Shown here: positions 8,034 to 16,448 of the stretch, piece after piece
Numbering within the stretch: the stretch's first letter is position 1
Layout of the letters: each line of letters starts with the position of its first letter
Source of the DNA: an uncultured Clostridium sp.
GTDB lineage: Bacteria > Bacillota > Clostridia > TANB77 > CAG-508
Length of the DNA: 26,025 nt
Direction of reading: 5' to 3'
Assembly: GCA_900555615.1 (NCBI GenBank)
Contig: USMB01000024.1
Span: forward strand, 1 to 26,025
Notes under the pieces: model-generated
Databases searched by the model: none
Seen by the model: only the letters and a program-made list of their open reading frames with translations
What the model was told of the DNA's origin: nothing
Program-made: the position numbers and the translations under genes

Positions 8034-9127
8034 CTCCTCATAGTTATTTTTAGTGATTTCTTAATTATAGAAAGGAGCAAAACTAAAAAGCTGATACCAA
8101 TTACTAAAATAAAGAAAACATATTTATACATGATATTTAAATAGTGTATTGAAATTGTGTAATTCTTAGGTAACATACCAATAATTAAAACAGCAATTCC
8201 TAAAATTAAAATAAATAATGTATCTTTTTTTGCACTTATCAGTTTTCTTAAGATATTTCCTGAAAATTTTAAATTGATACTTAAAAAACTCACAAAGGCT
8301 ATAATCCATATAAGAAAATATAATGAATCTAGTTTTCTAAAAAAAGAACCAAATTCAATATATTTTGTAACTGTATATAAAGGCATTAATTCATCTGTCC
8401 TAGATAAGCTGCTAAACATGAAAAGTATCATTGCAAGACTTATTAATAAAAATATACAGGAGAAAACAATAGCATTAATTGATATTTTTTTAATTTGTTT
8501 TGAATCTTTTAACAATGGTGGCATAAAGTATATATATGCGATTGCTTGAAAGGCAAACATATTGCATAAGCCAGAAACAAATGTTGTAAATAATCCATTT
8601 CCCCAGATTGGATATACTCTTTCAATATCATAATATGGAGTATCTGCAAAAAATAAAAATAATATACTTATTATAATAATTGGAAAAAATATAGAAACGC
8701 TTCTATAAATAGCGTTATGCTTCATACAAGAAGAAACAACAGCACCAATAATAAGTAATAACATTATATAGAATATTTTGGTTAAAGGGTAATATATGAT
8801 TTGCAGATATGAAGCAAAAAGATATAATAATAGTCCACTAAAAATCAAAAAATATGCAACATAAGCAACTCCTATAATCCATTTTAGAATACGTCCACCA
8901 AGGTAATTTGATATATCTAATAAATCGAATGTGGGAAACTTGTTTAGAAAATAGCAAATAACACAAGTAAATATAATTGTAATAATTCCAAGATAAAGTA
9001 TATTAATTAAAGAAGCAGAAGATGCTGTTTCTATTATAGATTTAGTTATATTTAAAATTATATGAGTGAAAGTGATTGTTACTAATAAAGCCACAGCTTC
9101 TTTGTTGCCGATTTTTGTATTATCCAT
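8021..9127 (-). CDS. GerAB-like spore germination permease
   Basis: GerAB proteins are polytopic membrane subunits of germinant receptors, related to amino-acid permeases (APC superfamily), and bind the germinant. This 368-residue protein has about ten hydrophobic helices and the usual family length. The segment MFAFQAIAYIYFMPPLLKD corresponds to the conserved loop region after helix 5 or 6, and the protein ends in a basic tail. AAGGAGG lies seven to eight bases before the ATG at 9127. It is followed by an overlapping Ger(x)C-like gene, so the two are translated together. The A subunit that normally precedes it is missing; an HD-domain gene is upstream instead. Whether the pair works with a GerA subunit encoded elsewhere cannot be told from the window. 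Confidence 0.88.
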   Translation of the reverse strand: MDNTKIGNKEAVALLVTITFTHIILNITKSIIETASSASLINILYLGIITIIFTCVICYFLNKFPTFDLLDISNYLGGRILKWIIGVAYVAYFLIFSGLLLYLFASYLQIIYYPLTKIFYIMLLLIIGAVVSSCMKHNAIYRSVSIFFPIIIISILFLFFADTPYYDIERVYPIWGNGLFTTFVSGLCNMFAFQAIAYIYFMPPLLKDSKQIKKISINAIVFSCIFLLISLAMILFMFSSLSRTDELMPLYTVTKYIEFGSFFRKLDSLYFLIWIIAFVSFLSINLKFSGNILRKLISAKKDTLFILILGIAVLIIGMLPKNYTISIHYLNIMYKYVFFILVIGISFLVLLLSIIKKSLKITMRRWLK

Positions 9128-9147
9128 ATAAGATCCTCCTTACTAAG

Positions 9148-9187
9148 AAAAAAATATTCCTACATATTATTTACAAATATGTAGGAA
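9148..9187 (-). terminator. Minus-strand terminator between the HD gene and the GerAB-like gene
   Basis: TTCCTACATATT (9157-9168) and AATATGTAGGAA (9176-9187) form a perfect 12-bp stem with a 7-nt loop. On the minus strand it is followed by a run of seven T residues (9148-9154). It is 13 nt after the HD stop codon and only about 20 nt before the start codon of the GerAB-like gene, leaving no room for a promoter between them. Confidence 0.8.
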
Positions 9188-9200
9188 ATATACAAATTAA

Positions 9201-9728
9201 CTATATATTAAATTTAAAAATAGTAAATGCAAAAAATATATATGCATATCTAAGAAATTTCTTTTGACATAAGTGAGAACTGCAATATTCATGAAAAGAT
9301 TTTAAAGCACTCATTTTATCAGTAATTGTAATAACAAAACTTTCTTTATATTTAGGAAATTGAAAGAATGTTACAGGCCACATATGTTTTAAAATTATAT
9401 CTTGTTCTTTTTCAGTTAAATCACAAATTTTTTTGGCATTTTTTAAAGCAATTTTTGGATGTTCAAATGCATGCCAACCATTTAAATCTTTATAAGAATG
9501 TCTCCAATCATATAAAAATAAATCATGTAAAATTCCTGCTCTAGCAGCTGTTTTATAATCTAAGTTAAATTTCTTGCAAAATAGGTAAGACCAATATGCA
9601 ACTTCTATACAGTGATCATAACATGAAGTATCATAATGTTGCCTATAATTCTTCATTTGCAACACTGTTGGATTATTTATTAAATCTTTAACAATTATAT
9701 AGAATTCTCTAAGTTCTTTTGTATTCAT
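9201..9728 (-). CDS. HD-domain hydrolase
   Basis: The 175-residue protein contains the HD metal-dependent phosphohydrolase signature: the first His in CYDHCIEVAYWSY, the His-Asp pair in AGILHDLFLYDWR, then HAFEHP and ILKHMWP, and a C-terminal Asp in TITDKMSALKSFH. HD proteins of this size in clostridia are uncharacterised and are predicted to cleave phosphate esters or nucleotides. I prefer the ATG at 9728 because the AGAGAGG ribosome binding site is seven bases before it. The ATG at 9734 would be almost touching that site. The gene has its own extended -10 promoter, divergent from addB, and ends at a strong terminator just before the germination genes. Confidence 0.82.
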   Translation of the reverse strand: MNTKELREFYIIVKDLINNPTVLQMKNYRQHYDTSCYDHCIEVAYWSYLFCKKFNLDYKTAARAGILHDLFLYDWRHSYKDLNGWHAFEHPKIALKNAKKICDLTEKEQDIILKHMWPVTFFQFPKYKESFVITITDKMSALKSFHEYCSSHLCQKKFLRYAYIFFAFTIFKFNI

Positions 9729-9748
9729 ACTCATACCTCTCTTATCTT

Positions 9749-9777
9749 ATTATACCATATTATATAATGGAATGGAA
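9749..9777 (-). promoter_or_regulatory. Extended -10 promoter of the HD gene
   Basis: On the minus strand TGGTATAAT gives a perfect -10 (9749-9754) with a TGn extension. The -35 position holds only a weak TTCCAT (9772-9777). It is back to back with the addB promoter, with 8 bp between the two -35 elements. Confidence 0.6.
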
Positions 9778-9785
9778 TATGTGTG

Positions 9786-9814
9786 TTGACTTTTTTTATA
9801 CCACAATATATAAT
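9786..9814 (+). promoter_or_regulatory. Promoter of addB operon
   Basis: TTGACT at 9786-9791 and TATAAT at 9809-9814 with exactly 17 nt between them. The transcript would start near 9821, only about 15 nt before the addB ATG at 9837 and just upstream of its GGAGG. Confidence 0.85.
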
Positions 9815-9836
9815 TTATTTTAGTTATGGAGGAAAT

Positions 9837-12800
9837 ATGAGTTTAAGAATAATATATGGTAGAGCTGGAACAGGAAAAAGTGAATATTGTTACAGAGAAA
9901 TTGCAGAAAAAATAAAAGCTGATAATCAAATATTGATAATAACACCAGAACAATTTTCATTTACAGCAGAGAAAAAATTAATGGAAGCAATTGATGCAAA
10001 TGCAGTATTTAATGCAGAAGTAGTAACTTTAAGTAGAATGGCATATAGGGTAATAAATGAAATCGGTGGGAGAACTGAAACAAATTTAAGTAAATGCGGA
10101 AAAGCGATGTTAATTTATTCTATTTTAAATAACAATAAAAAAGAATTAAAATTGATAGGAAAAAATGATGAAAATGTTGATATGCTTGATACAGCTATTA
10201 CTGAGTTTAAGAAGCATGGAATATCTATTGAGCAATTAAAACAAGAAATAGATAAGCAAGAAGATATATATTTAAAAAATAAATTAACAGATTTGAGTTT
10301 AGTGTACGAAGGATTTGAAAATCAGTTATCAGGAAAATATATAGATGAAACAGATTTGTTGACAATATTGGCAGAAAATATTGAAAATACAGATATGTTT
10401 AATAATCAATATATTTATATAGACGAATTTGCAGGATTCACGAAACAAGAATATCAAATAATAGAAAAATTAATTTTAGTAGCAAATCAAGTAACAGTAA
10501 CTATTTGCATAGATGAATTAAATATACCTAAAAATCCAAATACAGATATATTTTATTCAAATGAAAATACAGTAAATAAATTATTCGAAATAGCCCAAAA
10601 TTGTGGCACAAAAGTTGAAGAAATTAAATTAGAAAATAAGTATAGATTTAAAAGTAATGAATTAAAACATTTAGAAGAAAATCTATATGAAAATAGACCA
10701 CATAAATATACAAATAGTGTAGAAAATATAAAATTATTTTTAGCAAAAAATCAATATTCAGAAATAGAAGAAGTGGCTAAAAATATATTAAAATTAGTAA
10801 GAGATAATGGATATAGATATAAAGATATATCAATAATAACTAAAAATATATCTAATTATTCAAGCTTAGCTAGAGCAATTTTTGATAAATATGATATGCC
10901 AATATTTATTGATGAAAACAGAGATTTAAATCAAAACATAATAATTCAATATATACTTTCTGTTTTAGAAATATTTACGAAGAATTGGTCTTATGAATCA
11001 GTATTTAATTATATAAAAACAGGATTTTCTAATATAGAAGAAGACGAAATATTTAAATTAGAAAAATATTGTCTAAAATGGGGAATTAAGCAGAATAAAT
11101 GGAAAAAAGAATTCACATATGGAAAGTATGAAGAAAAAGATAAAACAGAAATTGAAAGATTAGAAAGAATTAGAAAAGACATTGTCAATCCTCTTATGAA
11201 ATTGAAATCAGATATTGATAATGATAAAACAGCAGAAGGAATATCAAAATCAATTTATAAGTTTTTGGTAGAAGAAAATATTGCAGAAAAAATAAATAAG
11301 AAAATAGAGGAACTAGAAAAAGTCGGACAAGTTGATTTAGTAAAAGAATATCAGAGTAGTTTACAAACCATTTTGGATATTTTAGATGAGATTGTTTTAG
11401 TATTCAGTGATGACAAAATGACAATCGACAAATATGCTCAGATATTAAAAGTTGGATTTAAGAATAGTAATTTAACAAAGATTCCAGGAACCCAAGACCA
11501 AGTAATAATGGGAGATGTAGATAGGTCAAGAAGTCATAAAGTAAAAGCAATATTTATTATAGGATTAAATGATGGAGAATTCCCAAGTGTGCATAAAGAC
11601 GAAGGATTTTTGAATGATTTAGATAGAGAAACTTTAAAACAGGATGGAATTGAGTTAGCTAAGGGAACTATTGAAAATTTATATGAAGATAATTTTAATA
11701 TTTATAAAGCATTTTCAACAGCAGAAGAAAAACTATATTTATTATATTCATCATCAGATGTTCAAGGAAAAGCATTAAGACCATCAATGTTAATAAATAA
11801 AATCAAAAAAATATATCCAATGTTACAAGAAGAAAGTGATGTAATAGAAACTAAGGCTGAAGTATTAAATAAGAAAACAACATATGATGAATTAATAATT
11901 CAATTAAGTAAGCTGAAAGAACAAGATGAAATTGATAAAGTTTGGTATTATGTATATGATTATTACAAAAAAGATACTGAATTGAATACAAAATTAGAAC
12001 AAAATTTAAAGGGCTTAAATTATACTAATATTCCAGAAAAAATTGAGCAAACTAATATTGATAAATTATATGGGAATACACTAGTTACAAGTATTTCAAA
12101 ATTAGAAAGATATAGAAGTTGTCCGTTTTCTTATTATTTACAATATGGTTTAAAAATTAAACCAGAAGAAGAACTAAAAATCCAAACATTAAATACAGGA
12201 ACTTTTATACATGAGATTATAGATGAGTTTTTTGGAACTGTGAGAGAAGCGGGAATAAAATTAGCAGAAATTACTGATGAACAATTAGCAGAAATAATAA
12301 ATAAAATTATAGATGAAAAATTGAAGCAAAGTCAGAATTATATATTTACATCAACAGCAAAATATAGAGCATTAGTAGTGAGATTGAAAAAGATAATTCA
12401 AAAAGCTTTGAAATACATTATAGGCACACTTGTACAAAGTAGATTTGAAGTATTAGGAACAGAAGTAGAATTTGGAGAAAAGGGAAAATATAAGCCAATC
12501 AGATTAACATTAGAAGATGGAAAAAGAATAGAGATAATAGGAAAAATAGATAGAATTGATACAGCACAAAGTGAAGATGGACGATATTTAAGAATTATAG
12601 ATTATAAATCATCAGCAAAAAATATAGACTTAAATGAAGTATATGCAGGATTACAAATTCAATTATTAACTTATTTAGATGCAGCTTGCAAAGAAGAAGA
12701 TTTAATGCCAGCAGGTGTGTTATATTTTAGTATGTTAGAGCAAATGATAAAAGCAGATAAGAGGATGGAACAAGAAGAAATTGAAGAAAAAATTCGTGCA

Positions 12801-13193
12801 AATTTCAAGATGAAAGGTCTAATACTAGCAGATGTTAATGTGGTAAAATTACATGATAAGAAATTAGAAAAAGGTAGTTCAGCACTTGTTCCTGCATATA
12901 TAGACAAAGAAGGAAATTTGAGTGAGAAAAAGACAAGTGGAGTAACTGCTGAACAGTTTGAAGAATTACAAAAATATATGTATATTGTAATAAAGCAAAT
13001 ATCTAAAGAAATACTTGGAGGAAACATAGATTTAAAACCATATTATAAAGATAAGAAAACACCATGTAAATATTGTGATTACAAAAGTGTTTGTGGATTC
13101 AATATGGGTGGTTGTGAAAATAACTATAATTATATTGATAAAAAAAGCAAAGAAGAAATTTTGGCAAAAATAAAAAAATGCGAGGGAAAATAG
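9837..13193 (+). CDS. addB: ATP-dependent helicase/nuclease subunit AddB
   Basis: AddB is one subunit of AddAB, the Firmicute counterpart of RecBCD that resects double-strand breaks and loads RecA at recombination hotspots. The 1118-residue product has the N-terminal GRAGTGKSE nucleotide-binding motif (residues 8-16). Its C-terminal nuclease domain has GKIDRID (902-908) and IIDYKSS, with Asp922 and Lys924 as expected active-site residues. The four iron-sulfur cysteines are present: Cys762, Cys1077, Cys1080 and Cys1086, in the CxxCx5C pattern of the family. I chose the ATG at 9837, after GGAGG and in register with MSLRIIYGRAG. A GTG at 9783 lies upstream of the promoter -10 and is excluded. 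addA, which usually follows, is not here; pgeF follows after 3 nt instead. Confidence 0.95.
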   Translation: MSLRIIYGRAGTGKSEYCYREIAEKIKADNQILIITPEQFSFTAEKKLMEAIDANAVFNAEVVTLSRMAYRVINEIGGRTETNLSKCGKAMLIYSILNNNKKELKLIGKNDENVDMLDTAITEFKKHGISIEQLKQEIDKQEDIYLKNKLTDLSLVYEGFENQLSGKYIDETDLLTILAENIENTDMFNNQYIYIDEFAGFTKQEYQIIEKLILVANQVTVTICIDELNIPKNPNTDIFYSNENTVNKLFEIAQNCGTKVEEIKLENKYRFKSNELKHLEENLYENRPHKYTNSVENIKLFLAKNQYSEIEEVAKNILKLVRDNGYRYKDISIITKNISNYSSLARAIFDKYDMPIFIDENRDLNQNIIIQYILSVLEIFTKNWSYESVFNYIKTGFSNIEEDEIFKLEKYCLKWGIKQNKWKKEFTYGKYEEKDKTEIERLERIRKDIVNPLMKLKSDIDNDKTAEGISKSIYKFLVEENIAEKINKKIEELEKVGQVDLVKEYQSSLQTILDILDEIVLVFSDDKMTIDKYAQILKVGFKNSNLTKIPGTQDQVIMGDVDRSRSHKVKAIFIIGLNDGEFPSVHKDEGFLNDLDRETLKQDGIELAKGTIENLYEDNFNIYKAFSTAEEKLYLLYSSSDVQGKALRPSMLINKIKKIYPMLQEESDVIETKAEVLNKKTTYDELIIQLSKLKEQDEIDKVWYYVYDYYKKDTELNTKLEQNLKGLNYTNIPEKIEQTNIDKLYGNTLVTSISKLERYRSCPFSYYLQYGLKIKPEEELKIQTLNTGTFIHEIIDEFFGTVREAGIKLAEITDEQLAEIINKIIDEKLKQSQNYIFTSTAKYRALVVRLKKIIQKALKYIIGTLVQSRFEVLGTEVEFGEKGKYKPIRLTLEDGKRIEIIGKIDRIDTAQSEDGRYLRIIDYKSSAKNIDLNEVYAGLQIQLLTYLDAACKEEDLMPAGVLYFSMLEQMIKADKRMEQEEIEEKIRANFKMKGLILADVNVVKLHDKKLEKGSSALVPAYIDKEGNLSEKKTSGVTAEQFEELQKYMYIVIKQISKEILGGNIDLKPYYKDKKTPCKYCDYKSVCGFNMGGCENNYNYIDKKSKEEILAKIKKCEGK

Positions 13194-13196
13194 AAT

Positions 13197-14030
13197 ATGA
13201 GAGATTTATCAAATGAGAATATTGTACATGTTAAAAAAGATGGTATAGAATATTTACAATTTAGAAAATTGTTAGAATATGATGATATAATAAAACATGC
13301 ATATGGAATAGGGTTGGAAAGAAATTATAGAACATCTATAGGAAATGTAAATGACGAAAAATACAAAAAAGCACTTAATGATTATGATGAATTATGTTCT
13401 GCAATAGGAGTGGATTATAAAAATTGTGTAAAACCAACTCAAAAACATACTAAAACAGTTAAAAATGTGGTTCATAAAATTAATATAGAAGAACCAGATT
13501 TTGGAGTAGAAGAATATAAAAATACAGATGGTTTAATAACAGATAAAAAGAATATTGTTCTAGGAACAACTAATGCAGATTGTATATTATTATTGTTTTT
13601 TGATCCAGTAAAAAGAGTAATTGCTAATATACATTCAGGATGGAGAGGTACATTGCAAAGAATATCAGTAGAAGCGGTTAGAAAAATGCAAGCAGATTAT
13701 GGATGCAAGGCAGAAGATATTATTTGTTGTATATGTCCAAGTATTAGAAAATGCCATTTTTTAGTGCATAAAGATGTACAAGAACCATTTTATAATGAAT
13801 TTAAAGATTTAAAAGAAATAGATGAAATAATAGTTCCAGTGCCAGGAGAAGACAGATGGTCTATTGATACAGTTAAAATAAATGAAGTGATTTTAAGACA
13901 AGCAGGAATGCAACAAGAAAATATAATAGATTGCGGAATTTGTAGTGTATGTAATTCAGATTTGATTCATTCATTTAGAGTGGAAAAAGAAGGCTATGGT
14001 CTTGGAACAGCAGTGATAGAGTTGTGCTAA
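13197..14030 (+). CDS. pgeF: PgeF/YfiH family (multicopper-oxidase-like fold) polyphenol oxidase or purine nucleoside phosphorylase
   Basis: Members of this family (YfiH, human LACC1/FAMIN) have been reported to act on purine nucleosides, and E. coli PgeF is linked to peptidoglycan quality control. The 277-residue protein has the zinc-site residues: His84 in TQKHTKTV, Cys129 in NADCILLLFFDP and His146 in ANIHSGWRG, followed by CPSIRKCHFLV. Length is normal. It starts with an ATG 3 nt after addB and is part of that operon. The closing stop codon TAA (14028-14030) is the first base pairs of the 41-bp palindrome that follows. Which of the proposed activities applies here cannot be decided from sequence. 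Confidence 0.9.
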   Translation: MRDLSNENIVHVKKDGIEYLQFRKLLEYDDIIKHAYGIGLERNYRTSIGNVNDEKYKKALNDYDELCSAIGVDYKNCVKPTQKHTKTVKNVVHKINIEEPDFGVEEYKNTDGLITDKKNIVLGTTNADCILLLFFDPVKRVIANIHSGWRGTLQRISVEAVRKMQADYGCKAEDIICCICPSIRKCHFLVHKDVQEPFYNEFKDLKEIDEIIVPVPGEDRWSIDTVKINEVILRQAGMQQENIIDCGICSVCNSDLIHSFRVEKEGYGLGTAVIELC

Positions 14031-14117
14031 ACATGCGAAAATGCGAAAATGGGGTCGGTCCTTTTTTTCGCATGTTAAAAAAAGGACCGACCCCATTTTC
14101 GCATTTTCGCATGTTTA
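14028..14117. repeat. Perfect 41-bp inverted repeat (REP/MITE-like palindrome)
   Basis: Positions 14028-14068 and 14077-14117 are exact reverse complements, separated by the 8-nt loop CGCATGTT. Each arm holds the core GGGGTCGGTCC and two tandem ATGCGAAA units, and is more GC-rich than its surroundings. TTTTCGCATGTT occurs at 14065-14076 and 14104-14115, and its reverse complement at 14030-14041, so a shorter alternative hairpin can form inside. The left end contains the pgeF stop codon. No transposase gene is nearby. No strong T run follows the stem on either side, so it is not a standard terminator. Confidence 0.9.
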
Positions 14118-14138
14118 CATATATATGAGAGGTGAAAT

Positions 14139-15059
14139 ATGATAATACCAGAAAAATTAAATAAAGGAGATGTTATTGGAGTTGTTGCACCATCAAGCCC
14201 AATAATAGGAGATAATATAGAAGAAATAGAAAGAGCAAAAAGCATTATAGAAAATTTAGGATTCAAAGTTAAATTTTCAAAGAATTTGTTTTCTAATACA
14301 AATGGTTATAGCAGTACAGCTAAAGAAAAAGCTGAAGACATAAATGAGATGTTTTCAGATAAAGCAGTTAAAATGATATGGTGTGCAAAAGGTGGAAATA
14401 ATAGTAATTCTACATTTGAATATTTAGATTTTGAAAATATAAAAAGAAATCCCAAAATAATTTGTGGATATAGTGATATTACATCATTAACTAATATTAT
14501 TACTGCCAAAACAGGGTTAGTTACATTTAGTTCAACAAATTTTAAGACTGTTGCAACAGATGAAACTGATTATAGTTTGAAAGAAGTTTTGAAAAGATTT
14601 GTTGAAAAAAGTTTAGAATTAGGAAATAAAAATGAATGTTATGATACAATAAGAAGTGGAATAGCTGAAGGAGAATTAATAGGCGGAAACTTAAATTTGA
14701 CAAGTGGTTTAGTAGCTGGAAAATATTCTATTGATTTTACAGATAAAATTTTATTTTTGGAAGAATTAGGATTTGAAACTGAACCGGCAGGAGCAAGTAA
14801 TTTTTTATATTATATGAAGCAAAATGGAGTATTTGAAAAAGTAAAAGGAATTTGGCTTGGAAATTATACACATGAAGGTGGAATAAAATTAGAAAAAATA
14901 TTACTTGATACAATAGGTGATGAATTTAAAGGGCCTATTATTCATTCAGAAAATTTTGGACATATAGAAAATAAAACAGTAATTCCAATTGGGACAAGAG
15001 CAAGAATTGATACAAATCAAAAAGTAAAAATAAAACTATTAGAAGAATGTGTAAAATAG
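14139..15059 (+). CDS. LD-carboxypeptidase / MccF-like serine peptidase (family S66)
   Basis: S66 peptidases cut the L-Lys (or mDAP)-D-Ala bond of murein tetrapeptides in cell-wall recycling, or detoxify microcin C-type peptide nucleotides (MccF branch). This 306-residue protein has the catalytic serine in CGYSDITSL (Ser112), the acidic member near Glu208 in FLEELGFE and the histidine His275 in NFGHIENK. The N-terminal GVVAPSSPI is also typical. GAGAGGTGAAAT precedes the ATG at 14139. It is separated from pgeF by the palindromic repeat and overlaps no neighbour; the next gene begins 20 nt after its stop. WCAKGGNNSN at residues 81-90 resembles the MccF-like loop, but I cannot separate the two subfamilies with confidence. 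Confidence 0.9.
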   Translation: MIIPEKLNKGDVIGVVAPSSPIIGDNIEEIERAKSIIENLGFKVKFSKNLFSNTNGYSSTAKEKAEDINEMFSDKAVKMIWCAKGGNNSNSTFEYLDFENIKRNPKIICGYSDITSLTNIITAKTGLVTFSSTNFKTVATDETDYSLKEVLKRFVEKSLELGNKNECYDTIRSGIAEGELIGGNLNLTSGLVAGKYSIDFTDKILFLEELGFETEPAGASNFLYYMKQNGVFEKVKGIWLGNYTHEGGIKLEKILLDTIGDEFKGPIIHSENFGHIENKTVIPIGTRARIDTNQKVKIKLLEECVK

Positions 15060-15079
15060 CACAAAAGAAGGGGAAGAAA

Positions 15080-16447
15080 ATGAGTATAAGAGAAAAAATA
15101 TATGAATTAAAAAATTTTAATAAAATATTGCATACAACATTTAATCCATATGAACCAGGAGTTGCAAGAATATATTTGATACCACCTAAATTTTCAATGT
15201 TTAAATCGGTTTCAAGTGTAGTACTGGTTAATGGACATGATATTATTCCACTTAGAGAATCATGGGCAATCTTATTATCAATTTTTATAGAAGAAGTAAA
15301 TAAATATTCTGGAAAAGAAATAATAAAAGAAGAACTAGAACAAATCGTAGAAAAAACAGTTAAAAGAACAAAAAGAATATATGGAATTTTCTTAAAAGAT
15401 GATGTTATAAAAACAGATTTATGGGACATAGTAAATACATTAAAAAGTATTGCAAGAGGTGAAGATGTAAGAAATAAAATACCGAGAGTAAGTATTAGTC
15501 AATATGCAAAACATATGAGTGCACCACATAGAATGGATTTGATGATAAGCAGTATGGAGAAAGATGGAAATTGGAACTGCAATCAAAAATGTGTACATTG
15601 TTATGCAGCTGGACAGAAACAAGGAAATCAAAAAGAGTTAACAACAGCAGAATGGAAGAAAATAATAGATAAGTGTAGAGCTGTATGTATACCTCAAATT
15701 ACATTTACTGGTGGGGAGCCAACAATGAGAAAAGATTTGGTAGAACTAGTAAGTTATTCAAAATGGTTTGTAACAAGATTGAATACAAATGGAGTATTAT
15801 TAACAAAAGAGCTTTGTAATAAGTTGTATAAAGCTAGTTTAGATAGTGTTCAAATAACTTTATATTCAAGTAACAAAGAAATACATAATAAATTAGTTGG
15901 ATCAGAAAATTTTGAAAGAACTGTTCAAGGAATAAAAAATGCATTAGAAGCAGGATTAAATGTTAGTGTAAATACACCTTTATGCACATCAAATCAAGAG
16001 TATAAAGAGACATTAAAATTCTTGAATGAACTTGGTGTAAAATATGTATCTTGTTCAGGTTTAATTGTTACTGGAAATGCTAAAAAAGAGGATTCAAAGC
16101 AATTACAATTATCAAAAGATAAATTGTATGAAATTTTAAAAGAAGCGGTAGGTTATTGCAATGAAAATTTAATGGAAATTAGTTTTACATCACCTGGTTG
16201 GATTGAAAATGAAAAAATAGCAAAACTTGGATTGGATATTCCATCGTGTGGAGCGTGTATGAGTAATATGGCTATAACACCAAACGGAAATGTAGTTCCA
16301 TGTCAAAGTTGGTTATCAAATGATGGAGTATTAGGAAATATGTTAAAAGACAAATGGAAAGATATATGGCAATCAAAAAAGTGCAAAAATATTAGAAATA
16401 TAAATACAAAAGTAACAGGAAAATGTTTGTTAAAAGGGGAAAAGTAA
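15080..16447 (+). CDS. Radical SAM enzyme with SPASM-like C-terminus, possible peptide maturase
   Basis: The 455-residue protein has the radical SAM cluster motif Cys167-x3-Cys171-x2-Cys174 (CNQKCVHCYAAG) and the following TFTGGEPTMRKDL SAM-binding segment. After the barrel comes a cysteine set resembling a SPASM or twitch auxiliary cluster domain: Cys390 and Cys393 in PSCGAC, Cys408 in NGNVVPCQSW, then Cys435 and Cys449. About 150 residues precede the cluster motif, an unusual N-terminal domain that could recognise a substrate; I cannot assign it to the PqqD family. The ATG at 15080 follows AAGGGGAAG. An ATG at 15047 overlaps the preceding gene and has no ribosome binding site. The stop is 1 nt before a gene for a Cys-tailed membrane protein, the likely substrate or partner. 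Confidence 0.85.
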   Translation: MSIREKIYELKNFNKILHTTFNPYEPGVARIYLIPPKFSMFKSVSSVVLVNGHDIIPLRESWAILLSIFIEEVNKYSGKEIIKEELEQIVEKTVKRTKRIYGIFLKDDVIKTDLWDIVNTLKSIARGEDVRNKIPRVSISQYAKHMSAPHRMDLMISSMEKDGNWNCNQKCVHCYAAGQKQGNQKELTTAEWKKIIDKCRAVCIPQITFTGGEPTMRKDLVELVSYSKWFVTRLNTNGVLLTKELCNKLYKASLDSVQITLYSSNKEIHNKLVGSENFERTVQGIKNALEAGLNVSVNTPLCTSNQEYKETLKFLNELGVKYVSCSGLIVTGNAKKEDSKQLQLSKDKLYEILKEAVGYCNENLMEISFTSPGWIENEKIAKLGLDIPSCGACMSNMAITPNGNVVPCQSWLSNDGVLGNMLKDKWKDIWQSKKCKNIRNINTKVTGKCLLKGEK

Positions 16448-16448
16448 A

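Noticed and set aside
9783..9836. Upstream GTG start for addB
   Set aside because: It lies before the promoter -10, would not be on the predicted transcript, and adds residues not found in AddB.
14028..14117. CRISPR-like or ordinary terminator reading of the palindrome
   Set aside because: There are no regularly spaced repeats and spacers, and no T tract follows the outer stem, so a REP/MITE-type palindrome fits better.
15047..15079. Upstream ATG for the second radical SAM gene
   Set aside because: It overlaps the preceding coding sequence without a ribosome binding site, while the ATG at 15080 has AAGGGGAAG at good spacing.
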